A DNA stretch of 5,497 bases. Source: Microscillaceae bacterium. GTDB taxonomy: Bacteria > Bacteroidota > Bacteroidia > Cytophagales > Microscillaceae. The stretch is from assembly GCA_003449595.1 (NCBI GenBank), contig DMHB01000369.1, positions 1-5,497 on the forward strand, given 5' to 3'. The position numbers were made by a program, and so were the translations under genes. The notes beneath the pieces are model-generated. The model was not told the origin of the DNA. It saw nothing but the letters and a program-made list of their open reading frames with translations, and searched no databases. This document shows positions 1-5,497 of the stretch, in pieces; position 1 is the first letter of the stretch, and the number at the start of each line of letters is the position of its first letter.

Positions 1-1
1 C

Positions 2-448
2 AAGCCAAAGCTGCATAGTTTGCCATTGGGTAAACCAAGTAATGCACAACAGCACGAATAAAACTCCGATGTCGGTTATTCTTTCAACTACCACAGTGCC
101 CAGCAAACGAGTTGTGTAGGGTGTGTCGCGGGTAGGGTTGAGCGCCCAGCAGCGGGTGAGTTCGCCTAAGCGCGGCACCACCAAATTGACTGCATAGCCC
201 ATAAACAAGGCTTGGGTGGCTCTATTAAAACCGGTAGGCGCATCGGCAGCAGCCAGCAACAACCGCCAGCGCTGTAAACGCGCTGTATGGCTCAACAAGG
301 TACAAAAACTCACCACCCCTAAGCTCTGCCAAGTCCATAGGCTTCGCATAGTTTTCCAGTCGTGGGTGCTTATGCTTTGCAAAGTGCCGTAGAACAGCAG
401 CAGTCCAATGGATAAGAAAAAAAAGTAGCGTATAATTTTCCAGACCAT
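2..448 (-). CDS. Lysylphosphatidylglycerol synthase-type (UPF0104) transmembrane protein, N-terminal part
   Basis: This is an open minus-strand frame of 149 codons with no stop, so the C-terminal half lies beyond the left edge; the family is usually a little over 300 residues. The protein starts MVWKIIRYFFFLSIG, a hydrophobic first membrane segment (about residues 6-20). The diagnostic part is in the middle: RLQRWRLLL, then a loop, then FMGYAVNLVVPRLGELTRC, and then LLGTVVVERITDIGVLFVLL. The GYAVN..-PRLGE.-R and G-V-ER--D motifs are typical of the membrane flippase-like domain shared by MprF and the UPF0104 proteins. Members without the MprF synthetase domain sit in the inner membrane, and their substrate is usually unknown, so lipid transport here is only a family-level inference. 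The ATG at 448 is chosen because it begins just before the first hydrophobic segment; the frame stays open further upstream without a better start. It is divergent from the SDR gene, with 48 bases between the two starts. Confidence 0.87.
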   Translation of the reverse strand, partial: MVWKIIRYFFFLSIGLLLFYGTLQSISTHDWKTMRSLWTWQSLGVVSFCTLLSHTARLQRWRLLLAAADAPTGFNRATQALFMGYAVNLVVPRLGELTRCWALNPTRDTPYTTRLLGTVVVERITDIGVLFVLLCITWFTQWQTMQLWL

Positions 449-496
449 TTTTAAACCTAAATTTGCTGCCTCAAAATTTAATTTTTGAAGCCATAT
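449..496. promoter_or_regulatory. Divergent promoter region between UPF0104 gene and SDR gene
   Basis: This 48-base A/T-rich gap separates two head-to-head genes. On the plus strand TAAATTTG (458-465) matches the Bacteroidota -7 consensus TAnnTTTG exactly, which would put transcription start near 472, about 25 bases before the SDR ATG. No good TTTG -33 box precedes it; there is only TTTT at 436-439. On the minus strand TAAATTTTG (480 down to 472) is a near match with one extra base, and TTTG lies 19 bases upstream of it (503-500). The two elements are interlocked. This is motif matching only, in A/T-rich DNA where chance hits occur. Confidence 0.35.
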
Positions 497-1261
497 ATGC
501 AAATCGACTTGACAGGAAAAAAAATATTGGTAACCGGTGGAAGCAGGGGCATCGGAGCCGCAATTGTACGCGGATTGGCGCAGGCCGGGGCTACAGTGGG
601 TTTGCATTATGGCGAAAGCGATGAGGCAGCCCTTGCTTTGCAGCAAACTTTCGGAGAAAAAGTAGTGCTTTTAAAAGCCGATTTGTCATCAGCAGAGGCT
701 ACGATGGAGCTGTTTGAAGAAGCGGTAAGGCAACTGCAAGGCATCGATACGTTGGTCAACAATGCGGGAGTGGCCATTAAGAGTCCAATAGAGGAAATAC
801 CAGAGCAGGTTTGGTTATCGGATTGGCAACTTACGCAGCAAATCAACTTGATGGCTGCGGCTATTTTGTCGCGGCGATTTATTCAACATTGTCAAGCGCA
901 ACAACAAGCAGGTCGGTTGATTTTTGTGTCTTCACGAGCAGCTTTTCGGGGCGACACTGCCGATTATATGGCCTATGCAGCCTCCAAAGGCGGAATGGTG
1001 GCACTGAGTCGCTCCATTGCGCGGGCTTTTGGCAAGCAAAATATTGTGTCGTTTGTGTTAGCGCCGGGTTTTATCCAAACCGATATGGCGCAAGATTTTA
1101 TTGATGCCTATGGCGCTGATTATGTAATCCGTGATTTGGCGCTCAATTCGCTTACCCAACCCGACGACATAGCCCCTTGGGCTGTTTTGTTGGCATCGGG
1201 CAAAGCCGACCACGCCACCGGCTGTACCATCGACATCAACGCAGGAAGCTATGTACATTAA
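497..1261 (+). CDS. SDR-family NAD(P)-dependent oxidoreductase (FabG-like)
   Basis: This is a complete classical short-chain dehydrogenase/reductase of 254 residues, the usual length. From the ATG at 497: the cofactor-binding glycine motif TGGSRGIG is at residues 13-20, an adenine-site Asp at 62 (ADLS), NNAG at 88-91, the structural Asn at 117, the catalytic Ser most likely at 146 (VSSRAAF), and the YxxxK pair at Tyr160 and Lys164 (YAASK). The C-terminus has the usual APGFIQTDM and the closing TGCTIDINAG segment. The Ser-to-Tyr spacing is 14 residues, one more than the common 13. Family knowledge gives cytosolic, NAD(P)-dependent oxidation or reduction of a hydroxyl/carbonyl group. The sequence resembles 3-oxoacyl-ACP reductases, but the substrate cannot be read from it. 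A TTG at 485 would add four residues (MKPY); ATG 497 is preferred because the protein then begins MQIDLTGKKILVTGG, as is normal for the family. The AGCS symporter follows after 35 bases on the same strand. Confidence 0.95.
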   Translation: MQIDLTGKKILVTGGSRGIGAAIVRGLAQAGATVGLHYGESDEAALALQQTFGEKVVLLKADLSSAEATMELFEEAVRQLQGIDTLVNNAGVAIKSPIEEIPEQVWLSDWQLTQQINLMAAAILSRRFIQHCQAQQQAGRLIFVSSRAAFRGDTADYMAYAASKGGMVALSRSIARAFGKQNIVSFVLAPGFIQTDMAQDFIDAYGADYVIRDLALNSLTQPDDIAPWAVLLASGKADHATGCTIDINAGSYVH

Positions 1262-1296
1262 AAACCCTTTCATTATCCTTTAATCTTATTTTTTGT

Positions 1297-2667
1297 ATGG
1301 ATATCATCCAACAGTTAGAACAAGGCATTATTCAATTTAGCAATTTTTTATGGGGAAGCCCTATTTTGATAGTATTGGTAGGCGGAGGGCTATATTTCTT
1401 GATTTATTCACAGTTCATTCCTTTTCGATACCTCAAGCACAGTATCGATATATTGCGGGGCAAATATGACGACCCCAATGATCCCGGCGATATTAGTCAT
1501 TTTGAAGCACTTTCGAGTGCCTTGGCAGCCACTATCGGGATGGGCAACATCAGCGGGGTGGCCATCGCCATTGTAACCGGAGGTCCTGGGGCGCTTTTCT
1601 GGATGTGGGTATGTGCGTTTGTAGGGATGGCGACTAAGTTTTTTACCTGCACTTTGGCCATTATGTATCGAGGAAAAGACAGCGAAGGCAATCCCGAAGG
1701 CGGGCCTATGTACACCATTGTCAACGGGTTGGGCAAATCTTGGTATCCTTTGGCGGCTTTTTTCTGCATAGCTACCCTTTTTGGAGCGATGCCTTTGTTT
1801 CAGGCCAATCAGTTGACCCAAGTATTTCGCGATGTGTTGTTTATTCCCAATGGTTGGATAGCCGCCGAGGCGAAAAGCAGTTTTAACTTGGTTTCAGGCA
1901 TTGTGTTGGCCGTGCTGGTTTCGTTTGTCATTTTTGGAGGCATCAAACGCATAGCCAATTATGCGGCTATGTTGGTACCTTTGATGGTGGTTTTGTATGT
2001 AGTTTCGGTGTTGTTTATCATCGCAGTCAATTATCAAAATATACCTAATGCAGTTTGGATTATTTTCTATGATGCCTTTACAGGAAAAGCTGTTTTAGGC
2101 GGTTCGTTAGGGATGATAATCATTATTGGTGTCCGACGGGCAGCTTTTTCCAATGAAGCAGGTATTGGTACTGCGCCAATGATGCACGGAGCAGCCAAAA
2201 CACAAGAGCCTGTGCGCGAAGGACTTGTAGCAATGTTAGGTCCGGCCATCGATACGTTAGTTGTGTGTACTATGACAGCCTTGGCCATTATTGTAACCGA
2301 TGTGTGGAAATTGAAAGATAGTAATGGCGTAACTCTTACAGCCCGTGCTTTCGAGCACTCTATGCCCGGATTTGGGGTGTATGTGTTGTTGGTCTGTGTG
2401 TTTATTTTTGCACTTACTACCTTGTTTTCGTATTCCTATTACGGCACCAAGGCGTTGTCGTTTTTGGTAGGAGCCCAATACAAATACCTGTATAACTACC
2501 TGTACATTGCTTCGATTGTTTATGGGGCGGTAGCTTCTATTGAGGTTGCCTTTTCGATTATCGACGCGATGTACGCTTTGATGTCGATTCCCACGGTGCT
2601 GTCGGCTTTGTTACTTTCGCCCAAAGTAATGGCAGAGGCCAAACGTTATTTCAGTCAGCTACAATGA
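1297..2667 (+). CDS. Sodium:alanine/glycine symporter, AGCS family
   Basis: This is a complete 456-residue inner-membrane transporter, the normal AGCS size, predicted to import alanine or glycine with sodium. The family signature lies at residues 70-105: an ALSSALAAT stretch, IGMGNISGVA and IVTGGPGALFWMW, followed by GGPMY at 135-139. The second conserved block is at 278-303: GVRRAAFSNEAGIGTAP, then HGAAKT, PVREG and IDTLVVCT. About ten or eleven hydrophobic segments are visible, roughly at 18-37, 76-98, 100-122, 148-168, 196-215, 221-244, 266-280, 308-334, 360-383, 402-420 and 424-441. The ATG at 1297 is chosen over the in-frame ATG at 1177: the latter lies inside the SDR gene and would add 40 polar residues unlike the family, whereas 1297 gives the expected short N-terminus before the first membrane segment. 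The 35-base gap after the SDR gene has no clear promoter or terminator, so co-transcription is possible. The exact amino-acid substrate is not resolved. Confidence 0.96.
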   Translation: MDIIQQLEQGIIQFSNFLWGSPILIVLVGGGLYFLIYSQFIPFRYLKHSIDILRGKYDDPNDPGDISHFEALSSALAATIGMGNISGVAIAIVTGGPGALFWMWVCAFVGMATKFFTCTLAIMYRGKDSEGNPEGGPMYTIVNGLGKSWYPLAAFFCIATLFGAMPLFQANQLTQVFRDVLFIPNGWIAAEAKSSFNLVSGIVLAVLVSFVIFGGIKRIANYAAMLVPLMVVLYVVSVLFIIAVNYQNIPNAVWIIFYDAFTGKAVLGGSLGMIIIIGVRRAAFSNEAGIGTAPMMHGAAKTQEPVREGLVAMLGPAIDTLVVCTMTALAIIVTDVWKLKDSNGVTLTARAFEHSMPGFGVYVLLVCVFIFALTTLFSYSYYGTKALSFLVGAQYKYLYNYLYIASIVYGAVASIEVAFSIIDAMYALMSIPTVLSALLLSPKVMAEAKRYFSQLQ

Positions 2668-2723
2668 AAATAAAATTTCACCAATTTATAATCAAAATAA
2701 CCACGGCGAAGTTATATATAGAG

Positions 2724-2751
2724 TTGTCTATCAAATCATAGCCTAATTTAG
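2724..2751 (+). promoter_or_regulatory. Possible promoter for the small cysteine-rich protein gene
   Basis: TTG at 2724-2726, a 17-base spacer, and TAATTTAG at 2744-2751 fit the Bacteroidota -33/-7 layout, with one mismatch in the -7 box. Transcription would start near 2758, leaving a leader of only a few bases before the ATG at 2764. The surrounding gap (2668-2763) is A/T-rich, and I see no convincing terminator for the upstream symporter in it. Confidence 0.22.
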
Positions 2752-2763
2752 CTCAATTAAAGA

Positions 2764-2982
2764 ATGGAATCTCCTTTCTTCTATATTTATCCTTTCGAGT
2801 TCACTTGTAGTCATTGTGGAGAACAAGGTTGTATGGGTGTCATCAACTTTTCAACTACACACATCAACATTTGTGACTTGTGCTTAGTAAACGAAATTTC
2901 TGAAGAAGAAAAGACAAAGTATTTGGAAAAATTGAAAGTGATGCAAGCTGCTCCTGCCAATCCACAAATCCCTCGTTCGTAA
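2764..2982 (+). CDS. Small hypothetical protein with clustered cysteines (putative zinc-binding)
   Basis: I do not recognise a named family. The 72-residue product has cysteines at 15, 18 and 23 (CSHCGEQGC) and a second pair at 37 and 40 (CDLC), so two CxxC knuckles are about 18 residues apart, with His17 and His33 nearby. That is the layout of a small zinc ribbon. The segment after the second knuckle (about 43-62, NEISEEEKTKYLEKLKVMQ) is charged and probably helical, and the tail is Pro/Ala-rich. There is no signal peptide or membrane segment, so it is probably cytosolic. The gene stands alone in a 96-base upstream gap and converges on the YciH-like gene, with only 18 bases between the two stop codons. 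Clustered CxxC pairs in a short frame argue for a real gene, because random short frames rarely show them. Zinc binding is an inference; a redox or nucleic-acid-binding role cannot be separated from sequence. Confidence 0.72.
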   Translation: MESPFFYIYPFEFTCSHCGEQGCMGVINFSTTHINICDLCLVNEISEEEKTKYLEKLKVMQAAPANPQIPRS

Positions 2983-3000
2983 GTTAGCCCCTTCCACCAT

Positions 3001-3339
3001 TTATTTGGTTGCTTTGTAGTTTTCGGCAATCAGCAGGGCAATGATTTTCTCTCTGAAATCTCCTTGTATGATGATTTCCCCATCTTTTACACTGCCGCCT
3101 ACCCCACATTTGGTTTTAAGGAGCTTGCCTAATTGGTTCAGGTCTTCTTCTGTGCCTACAAAGCCTTTTATCAGGGTTACTTGCTTGCCTTTGCGGGATT
3201 TGGTGTCTAATACTACTTTGAGTTTTTGCAGTTCGGGTGCAAGTGTTTCCACATTTTCCTGATTGTCGTCATAGGTATATTCAAATTGCTCGTCGGTAGA
3301 ATAGACAATCCCACTTCTTTCTTTTCGGTTTTTAGCCAT
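3001..3339 (-). CDS. YciH-like translation initiation factor (SUI1/eIF1 domain)
   Basis: This is a 112-residue protein of the bacterial SUI1/eIF1-like (YciH) family, close to the length of E. coli YciH. Residues 1-36 are a variable charged N-terminus (AKNRKERSGIVYST...). The SUI1 domain fills 37-112: RKGKQVTLIKGF at 49-60, DLNQLGKLLKTKCGVGGSV at 66-84, and DGEIIIQGD at 86-94, ending in LLIAENYKATK. These match the family core, which binds the small ribosomal subunit in eIF1; in bacteria YciH has been proposed to influence initiation fidelity or stress translation, and its essential role is unclear. The frame remains open to an ATG at 3729, but that extension runs antisense through the DUF4159 gene and has no family resemblance. 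The ATG at 3339 gives the typical MAKNRKE start and is preferred. It is divergent from the DUF4159 gene with 49 bases between starts. Confidence 0.94.
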   Translation of the reverse strand: MAKNRKERSGIVYSTDEQFEYTYDDNQENVETLAPELQKLKVVLDTKSRKGKQVTLIKGFVGTEEDLNQLGKLLKTKCGVGGSVKDGEIIIQGDFREKIIALLIAENYKATK

Positions 3340-3388
3340 AAATTTTTGTATTTTTGCTTGTATAGTATCCAACACAAAATTATTCAAA
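3340..3388. promoter_or_regulatory. Divergent promoter region between YciH-like and DUF4159 genes
   Basis: Each strand of this 49-base A/T-rich gap contains an exact TAnnTTTG -7 match. TATTTTTG (3349-3356) on the plus strand predicts a start near 3363 for DUF4159. TAATTTTG (3382 down to 3375) on the minus strand predicts a start near 3368 for the YciH-like gene. The resulting leaders would be about 25-30 bases each. I found no matching TTTG -33 box at 17-23 bases for either, so the call rests on the -7 elements and the head-to-head layout. Confidence 0.4.
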
Positions 3389-4054
3389 ATGATGCGGTTT
3401 TTATTGCTTTTGGCAGTCTTTGTTGGAGGTAGTTTGGTAGTCCAAGCCCAGGTGAAAGGTACTTTGAGATTGGCCAAGCTCAAATACAACGGCGGTGGCG
3501 ACTGGTATGCCAATAAGACATCTTTGCCTAATCTTATTAGTTTCTGCAACCAACAGCTCAAAATGAACCTGCAAACCGAAGAAGATGTGGTAGAAGTGGG
3601 TAGCCCCGAAATATTTTCGTATGCTTTTGTGCATATGACCGGCCACGGCAATGTGGTATTTAGTGATGCCGAAGCTGCCAACCTCCGCAAATACCTGATG
3701 GCAGGTGGTTTTTTACACATTGACGACAACTATGGCTTAGACCCTTTTGTCCGCAAAGAAATGAAAAAAGTTTTTCCCGAATTAGATTTTGTTGAAATCC
3801 CATTTTCTCACCCTGTTTACCACCAGAAGTTCGACTTTCCCAATGGTCTCCCCAAAGTACACGAACACGATGGCAAACCAGCCCAGGGTTTTGGGCTTAT
3901 TTATGAAGGTAAGTTGGTATGTTTCTATTCGTATGAATGCGACTTAGGCAACGGCTGGGAAGACCGCACCGTGCACGGAGACCCCGAAGAAGTTCGCCAA
4001 CAGGCGCTGAAAATGGGTGCTAACTTGGTAACTTTTGCTTTTACTGCCTATTGA
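3389..4054 (+). CDS. Exported DUF4159 domain protein
   Basis: The 221-residue product carries a clear Sec signal peptide: MMRFLLLLAVFVGG, then a likely cleavage after Ala20 (VVQA|QV). It is therefore periplasmic or otherwise extracytoplasmic. The mature part matches the DUF4159 family, which has a class I glutamine-amidotransferase-like fold. Visible conserved stretches are KYNGGGDWYAN (32-42), FVHMTGHGNVVFS (80-92), LRKYLMAGGFLHIDDNYG (99-116), FSHPVYH (139-145), LPKVHEHDG (154-162), GFGLIYEGKLVCFYSYECDLGNGWED (as GFGL at 167-170 and YECDLGNGWED at 182-192). No classical Cys-His-Glu amidotransferase triad is apparent to me, so catalysis is not claimed; the recurrent His and Asp residues could bind metal or ligand. 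Function of the family is unknown. A second ATG at 3392 is equally possible and changes one residue. The DUF6588-like gene follows after 38 bases on the same strand, so the two may be expressed together. Confidence 0.9.
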   Translation: MMRFLLLLAVFVGGSLVVQAQVKGTLRLAKLKYNGGGDWYANKTSLPNLISFCNQQLKMNLQTEEDVVEVGSPEIFSYAFVHMTGHGNVVFSDAEAANLRKYLMAGGFLHIDDNYGLDPFVRKEMKKVFPELDFVEIPFSHPVYHQKFDFPNGLPKVHEHDGKPAQGFGLIYEGKLVCFYSYECDLGNGWEDRTVHGDPEEVRQQALKMGANLVTFAFTAY

Positions 4055-4092
4055 GTTGAGCGTTATTATTCAACCACTATCCTGATTTCACT

Positions 4093-5291
4093 ATGAGGCA
4101 TTTTATGCTTGTCATTAGAATTGGTTTCTTACTAAATCTTGCTTGTCTTGTTCAGGCCAAGGCTCAAACTGATATATATGGGCTATTTATGGGGAATTCT
4201 ATCGAGGATGCCTCGAAGCTGATGCGGGCATATTACGAACCACAGTTGAATTTGATACAAGCCGGACTACAAGTAGGGTGGTTCAATACGGCTGAAACGT
4301 ATCGACCCCTGCGGTTTGATGTGCGTGTAAGTCTTGGCAATGTGTATGAGCGTAGTACAGACAGAACATTCGATGTAAATAGCTTAGGGCTACAAAGTGT
4401 ACGTGTAGCACCCGGCCAAATACCCGGTGCGGTAACTGCTTTGGGCGGTACAGCCCAAGGACTAACTATGCAACTGGTAGCACCTATGCTCGATCCTGCC
4501 TTATTTCCACCCAATACACCTGCTTCGGCGCTGCCTTCGGTGCAGCAGTTTGCCAACAACTCCGCAGCTAATTTTACCTATCAATTGCCCAATAATTCTG
4601 AAGCATTCCTCTCTTCATTTTCAAATTTCCCTGATTTGGCCAACTTTCAACTCACTATGGGTGTCGTGAAAAATACGGATGTAGTATTGCGGTTAAGTGG
4701 CAGCACGCAAGTAGCCAACAATGTTTTTGGAATAGGTTTGAAACACGACCTGACGCAGTGGATAAACAACTGGAAAGATAAAAATCTCCACTTTTCTTTT
4801 ACTTTGGCCTATACCTTCGGAGTAGGTGGCCGAAACGTGGAAGCGTTGCCTCGTATTTTTGTATCTGCCAATGGCGAACCCATCACGCGCTATGTGAGCA
4901 ACGCATCGAGTACAATTTCAATGCTTGGCAAGTAGGGCTTATGCTTTCCAAAAGAATAAGGTTTCTTACTTTATTCAGTGGCCTTCGTTTTGAGTTCAAT
5001 TCAGCCACTATGCAAACAAAAGGAACTTTCCCGTTTACCACAATCAATACTTATGGGCCTGCGCTTACACAATTCGGACAGTTGGAAATCGTCAATCGCA
5101 TCGATCCAATTACTATTCGATCGCAATTCGACCAATTGGCACTTAATTTAGGGGTGCGACTTAAAGTTCAAAATGTATTTGAATGGTTCATTGATGCTTC
5201 CATAGCCCGCATGTCCACTCTAAATTCAGGGGTAAGTTTCGGTTTTGGCAATCCGGTTGAGCCTCGGAAAGCTAAAGTTGACAAGCCATAA
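4093..5291 (+). pseudogene. DUF6588-like exported barrel protein, disrupted by a frameshift
   Basis: Two frames together make one protein. The first (4093-4935, 280 codons) starts with a signal peptide (residues 1-24, LNLACLVQAKA|QT) and contains features resembling DUF6588 proteins of Bacteroidota: LQVGWFNTAETYRPLRFDV, LGNVYER, then paired beta-strand-like segments such as FQLTMGVVKNTDVVLRLSG and LHFSFTLAYTFG. After Val268 it loses sense and stops at 4933-4935. The -1 frame reads EQRIEYNFNAWQVGLMLSK from 4896, continues as alternating hydrophobic strands, and ends GVSFGFG plus a short tail at 5291. Adding back one G near 4894-4898 (GTGAG to GTGGAG) yields ...RYVEQRIEY... and a continuous 399-residue protein. 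The second half also contains an ATG at 4941, which is internal and not a real start. The protein is probably an outer-membrane beta-barrel of unknown function, an inference from strand pattern and family. No slippery heptamer is seen at the junction. A sequencing error or a genuine mutation cannot be told apart here. Confidence 0.78.
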
Positions 5292-5294
5292 ATA

Positions 5295-5329
5295 TTATCG
5301 AGTTGAATTATTCCCTCACAACTTGATAA
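5295..5329. terminator. Inverted repeat just after the DUF6588-like gene (possible terminator)
   Basis: TTATCGAGTTG (5295-5305) pairs with CAACTTGATAA (5319-5329): an 11-pair stem with a single G-T wobble and a 13-base loop, starting 3 bases after the stop codon. There is no T-run directly after it, so it may be an RNA 3'-end stabiliser or part of a two-hairpin terminator rather than a classical intrinsic terminator. The stem is A/T-rich. Confidence 0.45.
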
Positions 5330-5334
5330 GCGCT

Positions 5335-5353
5335 TAACTACGCAGGGTAGTTA
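5335..5353. terminator. Second inverted repeat, tandem with the first
   Basis: TAACTAC (5335-5341), loop GCAGG, GTAGTTA (5347-5353) form a perfect 7-pair stem only 5 bases beyond the first hairpin. A short T-rich stretch (TCTTTT, about 5363-5368) follows at a distance of roughly ten bases. Together with the first repeat it plausibly marks the 3' end of the DUF4159/DUF6588 transcript. Confidence 0.4.
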
Positions 5354-5466
5354 CGTACTAAAATCTTTTCATTAAAAAAAACAGCTTTTTATGAATTTTT
5401 AACAAGCTATGCACGTATGAATCATTATAATAAATCAAATCCAATTATTGTATTTACCAACAAAGT

Positions 5467-5497
5467 ATGAAAAACAAGTACTTATTATCCTTCTTTT
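5467..5497 (+). CDS. Start of a probable exported or membrane protein (partial)
   Basis: Only ten codons are present (MKNKYLLSFF) before the window ends. The Met-Lys-Asn-Lys start followed by hydrophobic residues is the typical opening of a Sec signal peptide or first membrane segment. It follows a 175-base non-coding gap, fitting the start of a new transcription unit. Nothing can be said about function. Confidence 0.5.
   Translation, partial: MKNKYLLSFF

Larger units (their letters stand above)
5292..5466. other. Non-coding gap before the last gene
   Basis: This 175-base A/T-rich stretch contains the two hairpins at its left end. To the right there are A- and T-runs (5374-5400) but no reading frame, tRNA-like fold or exact TAnnTTTG box that I can support. 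The promoter of the gene starting at 5467 probably lies here, but I cannot place it. Confidence 0.5.

Noticed and set aside
607..1104. Open frames on the minus strand (607-846) and in another plus frame (811-1104)
   Set aside because: Both overlap the SDR gene, whose motifs are unambiguous; their translations are Cys/Ser-rich and look like shadows.
1408..2478. Several minus-strand open frames of 73-137 codons
   Set aside because: They are antisense to the conserved membrane segments of the AGCS symporter and show no protein-like features.
3340..3729. A 130-residue N-terminal extension of the YciH-like protein up to the ATG at 3729
   Set aside because: It lies antisense inside the DUF4159 gene, has no family resemblance, and the SUI1 protein has a natural start at 3339.
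4055..4074. Short inverted repeat GTTGA...TCAAC between the DUF4159 and DUF6588-like genes
   Set aside because: It has only five pairs and a ten-base loop with no T-run, which is too weak to call a terminator.
4135..4150. Lipoprotein signal (Cys18 in the DUF6588-like leader)
   Set aside because: The residues before Cys18 are Asn-Leu-Ala, which do not fit the lipobox; AKA|QT is a better ordinary signal-peptidase site.
4233..4559. Minus-strand open frame of 108 codons
   Set aside because: It is antisense to the DUF6588-like gene and has low-complexity Ser/Ala/Gly composition without motifs.
4885..4935. Programmed -1 ribosomal frameshifting at the barrel gene junction
   Set aside because: There is no slippery heptamer and no evident downstream stem or pseudoknot; a one-base indel explains the junction better.
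1..5497. CRISPR arrays, insertion sequences, integrase/attachment sites, tRNA or rRNA genes
   Set aside because: I looked for spaced repeats, transposase-like motifs and tRNA-like folds by eye and saw none; the window is almost fully explained by ordinary genes.

Overview
This 5.5-kb window looks like an ordinary chromosomal segment of a Bacteroidota bacterium, probably of the Cytophagales/Chitinophagales type. The protein families point that way: a Bacteroidota-style YciH/SUI1 protein, a stand-alone secreted DUF4159 protein, a DUF6588-like barrel, and an AGCS symporter with the GVRRAAFSNEAGIG signature. So does the lack of clear Shine-Dalgarno sequences, and so do several matches to the Bacteroidota -7 promoter element TAnnTTTG. 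Base composition looks moderate and even, with no integrase, transposase, CRISPR array, tRNA or rRNA.

Layout. (1) Positions 2-448, minus strand: the N-terminal 149 codons of a lysylphosphatidylglycerol synthase-type (UPF0104) membrane protein that runs off the left edge. (2) Divergent from it, plus strand, 497-1261: a short-chain dehydrogenase/reductase, followed after 35 bases by an AGCS-family sodium:alanine/glycine symporter (1297-2667). These two may be co-transcribed. (3) 2764-2982: a 72-residue protein with clustered cysteines that looks like a small zinc-binding protein. It converges on (4) a YciH-like SUI1-domain protein, minus strand, 3001-3339. (5) Divergent from that, 3389-4054: an exported DUF4159 protein. 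After 38 bases comes (6) 4093-5291, a DUF6588-like exported barrel protein whose frame is broken by an apparent one-base deletion near 4894-4898. (7) 5292-5466 is non-coding and holds two tandem inverted repeats just after the stop. A new exported or membrane protein starts at 5467 and leaves the window at its tenth codon.

The genes do not form an obvious single pathway. The clearest functional grouping is the exported DUF4159 plus DUF6588 pair, whose biochemical role is unknown. I do not see a convincing new multi-gene system. The observations most worth checking are the precisely locatable frameshift, the small cysteine-cluster protein, the tandem hairpins after 5291, and the interlocked divergent promoters at the two head-to-head gene pairs.
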